Source of the DNA: Luteimonas huabeiensis HB2 | Lineage (GTDB): Bacteria; Pseudomonadota; Gammaproteobacteria; Xanthomonadales; Xanthomonadaceae | Assembly (NCBI RefSeq): GCF_000559025.1 | Contig: NZ_JAAN01000032.1 | Coordinates: forward strand, 1 to 64,000 | Direction of reading: 5' to 3' | DNA length: 64,000 nucleotides | Part shown: piece after piece, positions 44,746-54,781 of the stretch | How the letters are laid out: each line of letters begins with the position of its first letter | How positions within the stretch are numbered: position 1 is the stretch's first letter | Position numbers and translations under genes: made by a program | Notes under the pieces: model-generated | What the model saw: the letters and a program-made list of their open reading frames with translations, nothing else | What the model was told of the DNA's origin: nothing | Database searches by the model: none

Positions 44746-46188
44746 TCAGGGACGATAAAGGGCCATGAACGCGTCCAGCGGGGTCTCGTCGAAGCGGTCG
44801 GGGTCGGCGGCCAGCGCCAGGATCCGCTCCGCCTGCGCCGGCGGCAGGTGCGCGCGCAACGCGGTTTCGCACTTGGCCAGCAGCAGCGGCACGCCCTCGG
44901 CGCGGCGCCGGCGGTGGCCCACGGGATAGGCGACCTCGACCCGGCCGGTCGAGCTGCCGTCGGCGAAGACCACCTCCACCGCGTTGGCGATCGCGCGCTT
45001 GTCCGGGTCGAGGTAGTCGCGGGTGAAGGCCGGATTCTCGCGGACCCGCATCCGGGCGCGCAGCGCGTCGATGCGCGGATCGGCGGCCACCTCGTCGCCG
45101 TAGTCCTCGGCGGTCAGGCGGCCGAAGATCAGCGGCACCGCGACCATGTACTGCAGGCAGTGGTCGCGATCGGCGTAGTTGGCCAGCGGCCCGGTCTTGT
45201 CGATGATCCGCGCGCCCGCTTCCTGGGTCTCGATCTCGATGCGCGCGATTTCGCCCAGGCGGTCGCGCACCTGCGGGTGCAGGCGCAGGGCGCACTCGAC
45301 CGCGGTCTGGGCATGGAATTCCGCGGGGTAGCTGATCTTGAACAGGATGTTCTCCATCACGTAGCTGCCGAACGGCCGTTCGAACTCGAACGCGCGCCCG
45401 CCGAAGGCGACGTCGTAGAAGCCCCAGCCGGGCGCGCTGAGCGCGCTGGGGCAACCCACCTCGCGCTTGCGCGCGGCATCGAGCGCGAGGACGACCGCGC
45501 GGCGGCAGGCGTCGCCCGCGGCCCAGCTCTTGCGCGGCCCGGTGTTGGGGGCGTGGCGGTAGGTGCGCAGGGCGCCGTTGTCGACCCAGGCGTGCGAGAC
45601 CGCCGCGACGATCTCGTCGCGGCCGCCGCCCAGCATGGCGGTGGCCACCGCGGTCGAGGCCAGCCGGACCAGGATCACGTGGTCCAGGCCGACCCGGTTG
45701 AAGGCGTTGCGCAGCGCGTAGACGCCCTGGATCTCGTGCGCCTTGATCGCCCATTCGAGCACCTCGCGCATCGCCATCGGCCGGCCTTCGCGGCGTGCGC
45801 GCCAGTCGGCGACGGCGAGGATCGCGCCGAGGTTGTCGGACGGGTGTCCCCACTCCGCCGCCAGCCAGGTGTCGTTGTAGTCGAGCCAGCGGATCAGGGT
45901 GCCGATGTTGAACGCGGCCTGCGCGGGATCGAGCTCGAAGCGGGTGCCGGGCACGCGGGCGCCGCCGGGAATCTCGCCGCCCGGCACCAGCGGCCCCAGG
46001 TGCCGGGCGCATTCGGGGAACGCCAGCGCCATCAGCGCGCAGGCCAGCGAGTCGAACACCATCAGCCGCGCGGTGTCGTAGGCCTCCGCGGACTCGATGC
46101 GGGCATCGAGCACGTAGTCGGCGATGGCGACCAGGGGCGCGTCGGGCGCGGGCCGGGCCGCGGAACGGGGATCGGAACCGTGCGTCAT
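44746..46188 (-). CDS. prpD: 2-methylcitrate dehydratase, MmgE/PrpD family
   Basis: A 480-residue enzyme dehydrating 2-methylcitrate to 2-methyl-cis-aconitate (E. coli PrpD has 483). [20 protein letters not shown] is the family active-site block, with [13 protein letters not shown] and [12 protein letters not shown] further on. It belongs with prpC, prpB and prpE, found 6-12 kb away in the same window, but is not in their cluster. ATG at 46188 fits the family; a longer frame upstream is unsupported. Confidence 0.94.
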   Translation of the reverse strand: MTHGSDPRSAARPAPDAPLVAIADYVLDARIESAEAYDTARLMVFDSLACALMALAFPECARHLGPLVPGGEIPGGARVPGTRFELDPAQAAFNIGTLIRWLDYNDTWLAAEWGHPSDNLGAILAVADWRARREGRPMAMREVLEWAIKAHEIQGVYALRNAFNRVGLDHVILVRLASTAVATAMLGGGRDEIVAAVSHAWVDNGALRTYRHAPNTGPRKSWAAGDACRRAVVLALDAARKREVGCPSALSAPGWGFYDVAFGGRAFEFERPFGSYVMENILFKISYPAEFHAQTAVECALRLHPQVRDRLGEIARIEIETQEAGARIIDKTGPLANYADRDHCLQYMVAVPLIFGRLTAEDYGDEVAADPRIDALRARMRVRENPAFTRDYLDPDKRAIANAVEVVFADGSSTGRVEVAYPVGHRRRRAEGVPLLLAKCETALRAHLPPAQAERILALAADPDRFDETPLDAFMALYRP

Positions 46189-46313
46189 GCAGATTCTCGC
46201 TTGCCTCGGGACCCCACACTCTAAAGGCTGCCGGCACCGGACGCGCCGGACTGCAACGCTGCGGTTCGCCGGTACGGCTTGGCCCGCCCGGCGCCTGGGG
46301 CCATGGTGGGCGC

Positions 46314-47153
46314 ATGCACATCGTCCCGACGCCCTCGCCCGCCGCATCCGCGCCGCGCCCGCCCGCGCTGTTCCTGTCCCACGGCTCGCCGATGCTGGCG
46401 GTGGAGGACTCGCCCGCCGGGCGGTTCCTCGACGGGCTCGGCGCGCGGCTGCCGCGTCCGAGCGCGATCCTGGTCGCCTCGGCGCACTTCACCGCCGCGC
46501 CGTTCCTGGTCGGGGCGGCGGGCGCGCCGGCGACGATCCACGATTTCGGCCGCTTCCCGGACGCGCTGTTCCGCATCCGCTACCCGGCCCCCGGCGCGCC
46601 GGCGCTGGCGGAGGCGGCGGTCCGCCGCCTGCGCGAGGCCGGCATCGCCGCCGCGCCGTGGCCGGACCAGGGCCTGGACCACGGCGTCTGGGTGCCGCTG
46701 CGGCGCATGTATCCGGATGCGGACGTCCCGGTGGTGCCGGTGTCGGTGAACCCGCGCGCCGATGCCGCGGCGCACTTCGCGCTGGGCCGCGCGCTCGGCG
46801 GGCTGCGCGACGACGGCGTGCTGGTGATCGGCTCCGGCGGCTTCGTGCACAACCTCGGCGACCTGGTGTGGACCGACCGCGACGCGCCGATGCCGGCCTG
46901 GGCGAGCGCCTTCGCCGGCTGGATGCGCGCGCGGCTGGAGGCCGGCGACCTGCCGGCGCTGCTCGACTGGGCGCAGCGCGCGCCCGAGGCGCACCGCGCG
47001 CACCCCACCGTGGAACACCTGTTGCCGCTGTTCGTGGCGCTGGGCGCTGCGGGCGACGCGCCGCGGGTGGAGACGCTGCACCGCTCGCACGAGTTCGGTT
47101 CGCTGGCGCTGGACGCCTTCGCCTTCCACGACGATCCACCGCCGGCCCGGTAG
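46314..47153 (+). CDS. ygiD: DODA-type extradiol ring-cleaving dioxygenase
   Basis: A 279-residue class III extradiol dioxygenase of the LigB/YgiD group. FLSHGSPM (His23), VASAHFTA and [10 protein letters not shown] supply the metal histidines, and [17 protein letters not shown] is the conserved C-terminal block. E. coli YgiD is a 4,5-DOPA dioxygenase; the true substrate here is not known. Converges with a LysR gene, 9-bp gap. Confidence 0.9.
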   Translation: MHIVPTPSPAASAPRPPALFLSHGSPMLAVEDSPAGRFLDGLGARLPRPSAILVASAHFTAAPFLVGAAGAPATIHDFGRFPDALFRIRYPAPGAPALAEAAVRRLREAGIAAAPWPDQGLDHGVWVPLRRMYPDADVPVVPVSVNPRADAAAHFALGRALGGLRDDGVLVIGSGGFVHNLGDLVWTDRDAPMPAWASAFAGWMRARLEAGDLPALLDWAQRAPEAHRAHPTVEHLLPLFVALGAAGDAPRVETLHRSHEFGSLALDAFAFHDDPPPAR

Positions 47154-47162
47154 GCGCGCGGT

Positions 47163-48092
47163 CTACGCCGCTTCCATCCCGGCCTCCCACGGCGGCGGAT
47201 CGCCGAGCCGCGCGGCGAGGAACGCCAACAGCGCATCCACCCGCGGCGGCACCAGCCGCCGCTGCGGCATCACCGCGTGGATGGCGGTCTCGGCGATGCG
47301 GTAGTCCGGCAGCACCGCGCGCAGGCGGCCGGCGCGCAGGTCCTCGTGCACGTGCCACAGCGAGTGCTGGGCGATCCCGAGGCCGGACAGCGCCGCATCG
47401 CGCAACGCCTCGCCCAGGTTGCTCTCGAAGCGCGCCTGCATCCGCACCGCGGTCTCGCGGCCCTGCGCGTCCAGCAGCCGCCACACGTCGTGGCGTCCCC
47501 GGTTGCCGAACAGCAGTACGCCGTCGTGCGCAGCGAGATCGGCCGGCGTGCGCGGGGTGCCGCGCCGGGCGAGGTAGTCGGGCGAGGCGCACAGCACGTA
47601 GCGGTTGCGCGCCAGCGGCCGCGCGACCAGCGAGGAATCCGGCAGCGCACCGATGCGGATGGCCAGGTCGTAGCCGCCGCCGACCAGATCCACCACGCGG
47701 TCGTCGAGGTCCAGGCTGATCCGCAGCGCCGGATGGGCCGCGAGGAAGTCCGGCAGCAGCGGCGAGATGTACTGGCGGCCGAACGAGGCCGAGGCGGTCA
47801 TCCGCAACACCCCGGACACGCCGCCGGCACCGCCGCTGCCGCGCAGGCTGGCGGCCAGGCTGTCGAACTCGTCGATCAGCGCGCGTCCCTGCGCGGCCAG
47901 CAGCGAACCTTCCGGGGTCGGGTGCATGCGGCGCGTGGTCCGGTGCAGCAGGCGCACGCCCAGTTCGCGCTCGAGCCGCTTCAGCCGCTGGCTGGCCACC
48001 GCCGGCGACAGGTCCAGGCTGCGCGCGGCAGCGCTGATGGAGCCCAGGTCGAGCGTGCGCAGGAACAGCGCGACGTCGCCTATCCGGTCCAT
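47163..48092 (-). CDS. LysR-family transcription regulator
   Basis: A 309-residue LysR protein. Residues 4-62 are the winged helix-turn-helix (FLRTLDLGSISAAARSLDLSPAVASQRLKRLE, split by no gap), the rest the two-lobed effector-binding domain. It diverges from an MFS transporter gene with an LysR-type palindrome between, so it probably regulates the transporter and the two oxidoreductases downstream of it. Close in kind to regulators next to aldo/keto reductases in xanthomonads. Confidence 0.92.
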   Translation of the reverse strand: MDRIGDVALFLRTLDLGSISAAARSLDLSPAVASQRLKRLERELGVRLLHRTTRRMHPTPEGSLLAAQGRALIDEFDSLAASLRGSGGAGGVSGVLRMTASASFGRQYISPLLPDFLAAHPALRISLDLDDRVVDLVGGGYDLAIRIGALPDSSLVARPLARNRYVLCASPDYLARRGTPRTPADLAAHDGVLLFGNRGRHDVWRLLDAQGRETAVRMQARFESNLGEALRDAALSGLGIAQHSLWHVHEDLRAGRLRAVLPDYRIAETAIHAVMPQRRLVPPRVDALLAFLAARLGDPPPWEAGMEAA

Positions 48093-48109
48093 GTCCGCCC
48101 CATGCGATC

Positions 48110-48126
48110 TTCAATATTCCATTGAA
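48110..48126. promoter_or_regulatory. LysR-type operator
   Basis: TTCAATATTCCATTGAA, a perfect 6-bp inverted repeat with a 5-bp centre, fits the T-N11-A LysR pattern. It is AT-rich, 17 bp before the LysR start and 78 bp before the MFS start. Confidence 0.65.
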
Positions 48127-48204
48127 AGTGATTGGCGATTCTACGCCTGTTTCGGCATCGCGGCGCCCGCCAGACTGGCCGCCTTCTCCCGTTCCGGCCC
48201 ACGC

Positions 48205-49428
48205 ATGCGCCCGCCCCTCCCCGCCCCGCCCGCCGCTTCCCACCGCCTGCCGCTGGCGCTGTACGCCTTGACCGCCGGCGCGTTCGGCATCGGCACCACC
48301 GAGTTCGTGATCATGGGCCTGCTGACCCAGGTGGCGGCCGACCTGCGGGTCAGCCTGCCCGCGGCCGGGCTGCTGATCTCCGGCTACGCGCTGGGCGTGT
48401 TCGTCGGCGCGCCGCTGCTCACGCTCGCCACCGCGCGGCTGCCGCGCAAGGCGGTACTGGTCGGGCTGATGGTGGTGTTCACGCTGGGCAACCTCGCCTG
48501 CGCGCTGGCGCCCGGCTACGGCGGCCTGATGGCCGCGCGGGTGGTCACCGCGCTGGCCCACGGCACCTTCTTCGGCGTGGGCGCGGTGGTCGCGACCGGG
48601 CTGGTGCCGCGCGAGCGCCAGGCGTCGGCGATCTCGCTCATGTTCGCCGGCCTGACCGTGGCCACCCTGCTCGGGGTGCCCGCCGGTGCCTGGCTCGGCC
48701 TGCAGGCGGGCTGGCGCGCCACGTTCTGGGCGGTGGCCGCGCTGGGGGTGCTGGCCACCGCGGTGATCGCCGCGCTGGTGCCGGCCGAGCGAGCGCGCCC
48801 GGCGCCGCTGCGCACGGCCCAGCAGATCGCGGCGGTCGCACGCCCGCAGGTACTGCTCGGCCTGTCGATGACGGTGCTGGGTTTCGCCGGGGTGTTCACC
48901 GTGTACACCTTCATCCAGCCGATCCTGCTGCGGGTGACCGGACTGTCGGAAGCGGCGGTGTCTCCGGTGCTGCTGGTGTTCGGCGTGGGCATGATCGCCG
49001 GCAACCTGCTCGGCGGCCGGCTCGCCGACCGCCGCCCGGCCGCGTCGCTGCCGATCACCCTGGGCGCACTGGCCGCGGTCATCGGCACGCTCGGCCTGGC
49101 GATGCACTCGGCGCCGGCGATGGTGCTGTGCACCGGCCTGCTGGGCGTGGCCGCGTTCGCCACCGTGTCGCCGATGCAGCTGTGGGTGCTGCGGCAGGCC
49201 GGCGACGCCGGCCGCACGCTGGCCTCCAGCCTCAACATCGGCGCCTTCAACCTCGGCAACGCGCTCGGCGCCTGGCTCGGCGGGCTGGTCCTGGCGCGCG
49301 GCGGCGGCCTGGCCGCGACCGCGCCCGCCGGCGCCGCGGCCACCCTGGCCGGGCTCACGCTGGCGATCGCCGCGATCCGCCTGGCCGGCCGCGAAGCCAC
49401 GCCGGCAGCCCTGCCCGACGCCTGCTGA
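48205..49428 (+). CDS. MFS transporter, DHA1/AraJ-like
   Basis: A 407-residue major facilitator with 12 predicted helices. FGIGTTEFVIMGLLTQVA in helix 1 and LATARLPRKAVL in the first inner loop are typical of the drug/arabinose efflux (AraJ-like) group; the second half repeats the plan with GGRLADRRPAASL. Proton-driven export of small molecules is likely; substrate unknown. First gene of a three-gene run with an aldo/keto reductase and a quinone reductase. Confidence 0.9.
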   Translation: MRPPLPAPPAASHRLPLALYALTAGAFGIGTTEFVIMGLLTQVAADLRVSLPAAGLLISGYALGVFVGAPLLTLATARLPRKAVLVGLMVVFTLGNLACALAPGYGGLMAARVVTALAHGTFFGVGAVVATGLVPRERQASAISLMFAGLTVATLLGVPAGAWLGLQAGWRATFWAVAALGVLATAVIAALVPAERARPAPLRTAQQIAAVARPQVLLGLSMTVLGFAGVFTVYTFIQPILLRVTGLSEAAVSPVLLVFGVGMIAGNLLGGRLADRRPAASLPITLGALAAVIGTLGLAMHSAPAMVLCTGLLGVAAFATVSPMQLWVLRQAGDAGRTLASSLNIGAFNLGNALGAWLGGLVLARGGGLAATAPAGAAATLAGLTLAIAAIRLAGREATPAALPDAC

Positions 49429-49458
49429 TCCCGTTCCCTCCCAACCGGAAGACCCACC

Positions 49459-50511
49459 ATGGACATGCGTTTCCTGGGCGCCTCGGGCCTCAGGGTTCCC
49501 GCCCTCGGCTTCGGCGTCGGCACCTTCGGCGGCCGCGGCCCCCTGTTCGGCGCCTGGGGCGACACCGGCCCCGACGAAGCGACCCGGCTGATCGACATCT
49601 GCCTCGACGCCGGGGTCAATTTCTTCGACACCGCCGACGTCTACTCCGACGGCGCCTCGGAAGAGGTACTCGGCCGCGCCGTGCGCGGGCGCCGCGACCG
49701 CGTGCTGCTGTCGACCAAGGTCGGCCTGCGCCTGGGCGAGGATGCCAACGCCGTCGGCAGCTCGCGCTTCCACCTGTTGCGCGCGGTCGAGGACAGCCTG
49801 CGCCGGCTCGGCACCGATTACCTCGACCTGCTGCAGCTGCATGCCTTCGATGCGCGCACGCCGGTGGAGGAGACGCTGTCGACGCTGGACGGCCTGGTCC
49901 GCGCCGGCAAGGTGCGCTACCTGGGCGCGTCGAACTACTCCGGCTGGCAACTGATGAAGTCGCTGGCCGCCGCCGACCGCCACGGCTGGAGCCGCTACGT
50001 GGCGCACCAGGCCTACTACTCGCTGATCGGCCGCGACTACGAATGGGAACTGATGCCGCTGGCCCTGGACCAGGGCCTGGGCGCGGTGGTGTGGAGCCCG
50101 CTGGGCTGGGGCCGGCTGACCGGCAGGATCCGCCGCGACCGGCCGCTGCCGGCCGGCAGCCGCCTGCACGAGACCGCCGGCTTCGCGCCGCCGGTGGAGG
50201 ACGCGCGGCTGTACCGCGTGGTCGATGCGCTCGACGCGGTCGCCGCCGAGACCGGGCGCAGCGTGCCGCAGGTCGCGCTGAACTGGCTGCTGCAGCGGCC
50301 CACCGTCTCCACCGTGCTGGTCGGCGCGCGCAACGAGGCGCAGTTGCGCGAGAACCTCGGCGCCGTCGGCTGGTCGCTGGATCCTGCGCAGGTCGCGCGG
50401 CTGGATGCGGCGAGCGCCGTCGCGCCGCCGTATCCCTACTACCCTTACTGGAACGGGCAGTTCGCCGAACGCAGCCCCGCCCCCGTCCCCCGCTACGAGG
50501 AATCCGCATGA
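49459..50511 (+). CDS. Aldo/keto reductase
   Basis: A 350-residue (beta/alpha)8 NADPH reductase. NFFDTADVYSDGASEEVLGRA holds Asp and Tyr of the active site, LLSTKVGLRLG the lysine, and LLQLHAFD the histidine; the C-terminal VGARNEAQLRENLGA binds NADPH. Substrate unknown. Its stop overlaps the start of the next gene (ATGA at 50508-50511). Confidence 0.92.
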   Translation: MDMRFLGASGLRVPALGFGVGTFGGRGPLFGAWGDTGPDEATRLIDICLDAGVNFFDTADVYSDGASEEVLGRAVRGRRDRVLLSTKVGLRLGEDANAVGSSRFHLLRAVEDSLRRLGTDYLDLLQLHAFDARTPVEETLSTLDGLVRAGKVRYLGASNYSGWQLMKSLAAADRHGWSRYVAHQAYYSLIGRDYEWELMPLALDQGLGAVVWSPLGWGRLTGRIRRDRPLPAGSRLHETAGFAPPVEDARLYRVVDALDAVAAETGRSVPQVALNWLLQRPTVSTVLVGARNEAQLRENLGAVGWSLDPAQVARLDAASAVAPPYPYYPYWNGQFAERSPAPVPRYEESA

Positions 50512-51524
50512 AAGCCATCGCCATGACCCGCCCGCTGCCCATCGACGATCCCGAGGCGCTGGTCGAGATCGAACTCGACCTGCCCGAGCCCGGTCCGCGC
50601 GATCTGCGCGTGCGCGTGGACGCGGTCTCGGTCAACCCGGTCGATACCAAGCTGCGCCGCGCGCCGCTGCCCGATGGCGCGGCGCATCGCGTGCTCGGCT
50701 ACGACGCGGCCGGCGTCGTCGAGGCGATCGGCGCGCAGGTGCGCGGCTTCGCCGTCGGCGACGCGGTGTACTACGCCGGCGACGTCTCGCGCCCGGGCAG
50801 CAACGCGCAGTTCCAACTGGTGGACGAGCGGCTGGTCGCGCGCAAGCCGCAATCGCTGGACTTCGCCCAGGCCGCGGCGCTGCCGCTGACCGCGATCACC
50901 GCCTGGGAACTGCTGTTCGAACGCATGCCCTACGCCTTCGACGGCGGCGGCGCCGGCAAGACGCTGCTGGCCATCGGCGGCGCCGGCGGCGTCGGCTCGG
51001 TCGCGATCCAGCTGGCGAAGCTCGCCGGCTTCACGGTGGTCGCCACCGCCTCGCGCGAGGAGACCGTCGCCTGGTGCCGCGAACTGGGCGCCGACCATGT
51101 CGTCGACCACCGCCAGCCGCTGGCGCCGCAGTTGCGGGCGCTGGGCCTGGCTGCCGTGGAGGCCGCGATCAACCTCGCCGACACCGACCGCTACTGGGAC
51201 GAACTGGGCGAACTGCTGGCGCCGCAGGGCCACCTCGGCCTGATCGTGGAGCCGGCCGGCGCGCTCAGGATCGGCGATCCCTACAAGGCCAAGTGCATCG
51301 GCATCCATTGGGAAATGATGTTCGCGCGCCCGCGCTTCCGGACCGCGGACATGGATGCGCAGGGGCGCATCCTGGCGCGCGTGGCGGACCTGATCGACGC
51401 CGGCCGGCTGCGCGGCACCTGGACCGAGACGCTCTCGCCGATCGGCGCCGGGACGCTGCGCGAGGCGCACCGGCGCCTGGAGTCCGGGCGCACGATCGGC
51501 AAGCTCGTGGCCGCCGGCTGGTAG
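50508..51524 (+). CDS. Zinc-type alcohol dehydrogenase-like quinone oxidoreductase
   Basis: A 338-residue medium-chain reductase of the zinc-free quinone oxidoreductase group. VDAVSVNPVDTKLRR and GYDAAGVVEAIG are the substrate-domain marks; AIGGAGGVGSVAIQLAKLAG is the NADPH Rossmann loop; the zinc cysteines are missing. Likely reduces quinones or enones. Overlaps the aldo/keto reductase by four bases, so one operon. Confidence 0.92.
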   Translation: MKAIAMTRPLPIDDPEALVEIELDLPEPGPRDLRVRVDAVSVNPVDTKLRRAPLPDGAAHRVLGYDAAGVVEAIGAQVRGFAVGDAVYYAGDVSRPGSNAQFQLVDERLVARKPQSLDFAQAAALPLTAITAWELLFERMPYAFDGGGAGKTLLAIGGAGGVGSVAIQLAKLAGFTVVATASREETVAWCRELGADHVVDHRQPLAPQLRALGLAAVEAAINLADTDRYWDELGELLAPQGHLGLIVEPAGALRIGDPYKAKCIGIHWEMMFARPRFRTADMDAQGRILARVADLIDAGRLRGTWTETLSPIGAGTLREAHRRLESGRTIGKLVAAGW

Positions 51525-51879
51525 CAGCGCGCACGCGCGCCGGCGGCGCCGGAGCGGCCCGGCGAGCGGCTTCGGCGCTTACCGCACCCGGCTGAACAGG
51601 GCAAGGATCGGCGCGAATCCCATTCAGGATGGGTTTGGACAGGCGCCCTTAACGTGCGCGCACCTTCCGGGGGGCCCTCCCCGGAAACCGGTCCGGGCCG
51701 CGTTCGGCGGCCCGGTCCCGGGCACAAAGCGCGCCGCAGAGCCGCTGCCCTTGTCGCGAATCCCTCGCGAGCGTCCCGGCGCCGATGCCGGACGTGCCTA
51801 TCGCCATGCCGGTCCGTCGCGCCGTCCTCGCCCCAGGCGACGATGCCGCGAGCCCGGCGCAACGGAGCAAGGACCGAAC
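51525..51879. other. Gene-free stretch with two adjacent hairpins
   Basis: No gene supported. Two perfect stems follow one another: TTCCGGGG / CCCCGGAA (51665-51686) and CCGGGCCGC / GCGGCCCGG (51693-51715). A promoter-like TTGGAC lies near 51635. The hairpins may be a structured leader of the downstream hydrolase gene or the end of the oxidoreductase operon; no T-run is present. Confidence 0.5.
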
Positions 51880-52338
51880 ATGCAACTGAGCTGGATCCTT
51901 TGGCTGGCCTCGATCCTTCCCCAGCCCGCCGCCGACTCGCTGTGCCTGAGCACCACCGTGTACCTGGAGGCCCGCAACCAGTCCGAGCGCGGCCAGAAGG
52001 CCGTCGCCGAGGTCGCCCTGCGCCGCCAGGACAGCGGCCTGTGGGGCCGTTCGATGTGCGAAGTGGTGACCGCGCGCAACCAGTTCGCGCCGACCATCGT
52101 GTCGCCGCGCACGCGGCTGAGCAACGTCGAGGCGTGGTCGCAGGCGGTCACGATCGCGCTGGAATCCGAGCGCAACTGGGCGCTGCCGCCCGGCGAGCGC
52201 ACCGAGATCGTGCCGGGCGCGAGCCATTTCATGGCCCACGGCATCGCCAGCCCGAGCTGGCGCAACGCCTACCAGGTGGCGCAGATCGGCGACCACACCT
52301 TCCTGCGCGTGCAGACGCTGACCCCGCGCGGCTCCTGA
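51880..52338 (+). CDS. SleB-like cell wall hydrolase
   Basis: A 152-residue protein with a hydrophobic N-terminus likely to be a signal (MQLSWILWLASILPQPAADS). TTVYLEARNQSERGQKAVAEV holds the catalytic Glu of the SleB/Hydrolase_2 family, and ASHFMAH and VAQIGDHTFLR complete the domain. It would cleave glycan in the murein layer. AAGGA lies 7 bases upstream. Confidence 0.85.
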   Translation: MQLSWILWLASILPQPAADSLCLSTTVYLEARNQSERGQKAVAEVALRRQDSGLWGRSMCEVVTARNQFAPTIVSPRTRLSNVEAWSQAVTIALESERNWALPPGERTEIVPGASHFMAHGIASPSWRNAYQVAQIGDHTFLRVQTLTPRGS

Positions 52339-52515
52339 TCGCCGGCGGCGGCACGCCGCACGCGCGCGTGGAAGACGGCCCCGACTGGCCTTCGCCGATT
52401 CCGACGCGCATCCGACCTTCCGTTCGCTTCTGGGCGCTGCGCGTCCTCGACGCCCAGTCCGGCCGCGTCGCGATCGAGAAGCGGCCCGTCCGCCGGCGCG
52501 GACGGGCCACGCCGG

Positions 52516-53670
52516 TCAGCCGCGCCGGTCGATCGGCACGAACTCGAGGTTCTCGGGACCGGTGTAATTGGCGCTCGGGCGGATGATCTTGCCGTCGATG
52601 CGCTGCTCGATCACGTGCGCGCTCCAGCCGGAGGTGCGCGCGATCACGAACAGCGGGGTGAACATCGCCGTCGGCACGCCCATCATGTGGTAGCTGACCG
52701 CGCTGAACCAGTCGAGGTTGGGAAACATCTTCTTGATGTCCCACATCACCGTCTCCAGACGTTCGGCGATGTCGTACATCTTGGTGCTGCCCTGCTCCAC
52801 CGACAGCTGGCGCGCGACCTCCTTGATGACCTGGTTGCGCGGATCGCCGGTGGTGTAGACCGGGTGGCCGAAGCCGATCACCACTTCCTTGCGCTCCACC
52901 CGCGCGCGGATGTCGGCTTCCGCCTCGTCCGGCGTGTCGTAGCGCTTCTGCACCTCGAAGGCGACCTCGTTGGCGCCGCCGTGCTTGGGCCCGCGCAGCG
53001 CGCCGATCGCGCCGGCGATGCAGGAATACAGGTCGCTGCCGGTACCGGCGATCACGCGCGCGGCGAAGGTGGAGGCGTTGAACTCGTGCTCGGCGTAGAG
53101 GATCAGCGAGGTGTGCATCGCGCGCACCCAGCTCTCGCGCGGCTCGGTGCCGTGCAGCAGGCGTAGGAAGTGGCCGCCGATCGAATCGTCGTCGGTCTCC
53201 ACCTCGATGCGCCGGCCGTTGTGGCTGAAGTGGTACCAGTACAGCAGCATCGAGCCGAGCGAGGCCATCAGCTTGTCGGCGATGTCGCGCGCGCCGGGAT
53301 GGTTGTGGTCGTCCTTCTCCGGCTGCAGGCAGCCCAGCGCCGACACGCCGGTGCGCATGACGTCCATCGGGTGCGCCGACGGCGGCAGTTGCTCCAGCAC
53401 CGCCTTGACCGCGGCCGGCACCCCGCGCAGCGATTTCAGCTTGGCCTTGTAGCCGCGCAGCTCGGCCGCGGTGGGCAGCTTGCCGTGCACCAGCAGGTAG
53501 GCGATCTCCTCGAACTCGCTGGTGGTGGCGATGTCGAGGATGTCGTAGCCGCGGTAGTGCAGGTCGTTGCCGCTGCGCCCCACGGTACACAGCGCGGTGT
53601 TGCCGGCCGCGGTGCCGCTCAACGCGACGGATTTCTTCGGCTTGAACGCCGGGGCGGTGGTCTGGCTCAT
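52516..53670 (-). CDS. prpC: 2-methylcitrate synthase
   Basis: A 384-residue citrate-synthase-fold enzyme joining propionyl-CoA and oxaloacetate to 2-methylcitrate. [25 protein letters not shown] and IGFGHPVY carry the histidines, PNLDWFSAV the catalytic Asp. Begins [19 protein letters not shown], typical of PrpC. Follows prpB by 118 bp on the same strand. Confidence 0.96.
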   Translation of the reverse strand: MSQTTAPAFKPKKSVALSGTAAGNTALCTVGRSGNDLHYRGYDILDIATTSEFEEIAYLLVHGKLPTAAELRGYKAKLKSLRGVPAAVKAVLEQLPPSAHPMDVMRTGVSALGCLQPEKDDHNHPGARDIADKLMASLGSMLLYWYHFSHNGRRIEVETDDDSIGGHFLRLLHGTEPRESWVRAMHTSLILYAEHEFNASTFAARVIAGTGSDLYSCIAGAIGALRGPKHGGANEVAFEVQKRYDTPDEAEADIRARVERKEVVIGFGHPVYTTGDPRNQVIKEVARQLSVEQGSTKMYDIAERLETVMWDIKKMFPNLDWFSAVSYHMMGVPTAMFTPLFVIARTSGWSAHVIEQRIDGKIIRPSANYTGPENLEFVPIDRRG

Positions 53671-53788
53671 CTGCTCGCTCCTTCAAGAGCGTGCCGGCCG
53701 CGGATCTGCGCGGATCGGCACGGATTGAGAACTTCGATCGTCGGTTTCGCTATGCCCGCGCTCATCCGCGGAAAATCCCCGTGGCGCG

Positions 53789-54691
53789 TCATTTCTTCGA
53801 TGCGAACAGCGCATCCAGGCGCTGCTCGAAGGCGTGGTAGCCGATGCGCTCGTACAGCTCCTCGCGGGTCTGCATGGTATCCAGCACCGCGCGCTGGGTG
53901 CCGTCGCGGCGCACCGCCTCGTAGACCGCCTCGGCGGCCTTGTTGGCGGCGCGGAAGGCCGACAGCGGGAACAGCTGGATCGCCACGCCCGCCTGCGCCA
54001 GCTCGTCGCGGGCGAACAGCGGGGTGGCGCCGAACTCGGTGATGTTGGCCAGCACCGGCACCTTCACCGCATCGACGAAGCGGCGGTAGGTGTCCAGGTC
54101 GTAGGCGGCCTCGGCGAAGATGCCGTCGGCGCCGGCCTCCACGCAGGCGATCGCGCGCTCGATCGCGGCGTCCACACCGTCCACCGCGATCGCGTCGGTG
54201 CGCGCGATCAGGAAGAAGGCCGGATCGGTCCTGGCGTCGGCGGCGGCCTTGACCCGGTCGACCATCTCGTCCTGCGGCACGATCTCCTTGCCGGGCCGGT
54301 GGCCGCAGCGCTTGGCGCCGACCTGGTCCTCGATGTGGCAGGCGGCGGCGCCGGCCTTGATCAGCGACTTCACCGTGCGCTCGATGTTGAACGCGCTGGG
54401 GCCGAAGCCGGTGTCGATGTCGACCAGCAGCGGCAGGTCGCAGACGTCGGTGATGCGGCGCACGTCGATCAGCACGTCCTCCAGGGTGTTGATCCCCAGG
54501 TCCGGCAGGCCCAGCGAACCGGCCGCCACGCCGCCGCCGGACAGGTAGATCGCGCGGAAGCCGGCGCGGCGCGCGAGCAGCGCGTGGTTGGCGTTGATCG
54601 CGCCGATCACCTGCAGCGGCGATTCCTCGGCGAGGGCGGCGCGGAACCTCGCGCCCGGGCTGGCGGGGGCGCCGGCGTGTTGCGGGCTCAT
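53789..54691 (-). CDS. prpB: Methylisocitrate lyase
   Basis: A 300-residue isocitrate-lyase-family enzyme splitting 2-methylisocitrate into pyruvate and succinate. [13 protein letters not shown] is the PrpB active-site motif with catalytic Cys; DIDTGFGP and EDQVGAK give magnesium ligands. AAGGAG lies 5 bases before the ATG. Divergent from the HTH-citrate synthase gene, 90 bp apart. Confidence 0.96.
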   Translation of the reverse strand: MSPQHAGAPASPGARFRAALAEESPLQVIGAINANHALLARRAGFRAIYLSGGGVAAGSLGLPDLGINTLEDVLIDVRRITDVCDLPLLVDIDTGFGPSAFNIERTVKSLIKAGAAACHIEDQVGAKRCGHRPGKEIVPQDEMVDRVKAAADARTDPAFFLIARTDAIAVDGVDAAIERAIACVEAGADGIFAEAAYDLDTYRRFVDAVKVPVLANITEFGATPLFARDELAQAGVAIQLFPLSAFRAANKAAEAVYEAVRRDGTQRAVLDTMQTREELYERIGYHAFEQRLDALFASKK

Positions 54692-54745
54692 CGGGACTCC
54701 TTGGAGGATGGCGTGCGGGCCGACAATCTGGCACCGCCGTACCCG

Positions 54746-54772
54746 TTGATCAATCTTGATCGGATCGATCAA
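54746..54772. promoter_or_regulatory. TTGATC operator cluster between prpB and HTH-citrate synthase gene
   Basis: TTGATC at 54746-54751 and 54756-54761 and the inverse GATCAA at 54767-54772 form an inverted array with GATC spaced 4-10 bp. It covers the leader of the HTH-citrate synthase gene (ATG at 54782) and lies 55 bp upstream of prpB. A probable operator for the divergent pair. Confidence 0.6.
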
Positions 54773-54781
54773 TCTGTCGGC

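Noticed and set aside
46489-50169. A 1226-codon minus-strand frame across the DODA, LysR and MFS region
   Set aside because: No homology; it is the complement of well-supported genes.
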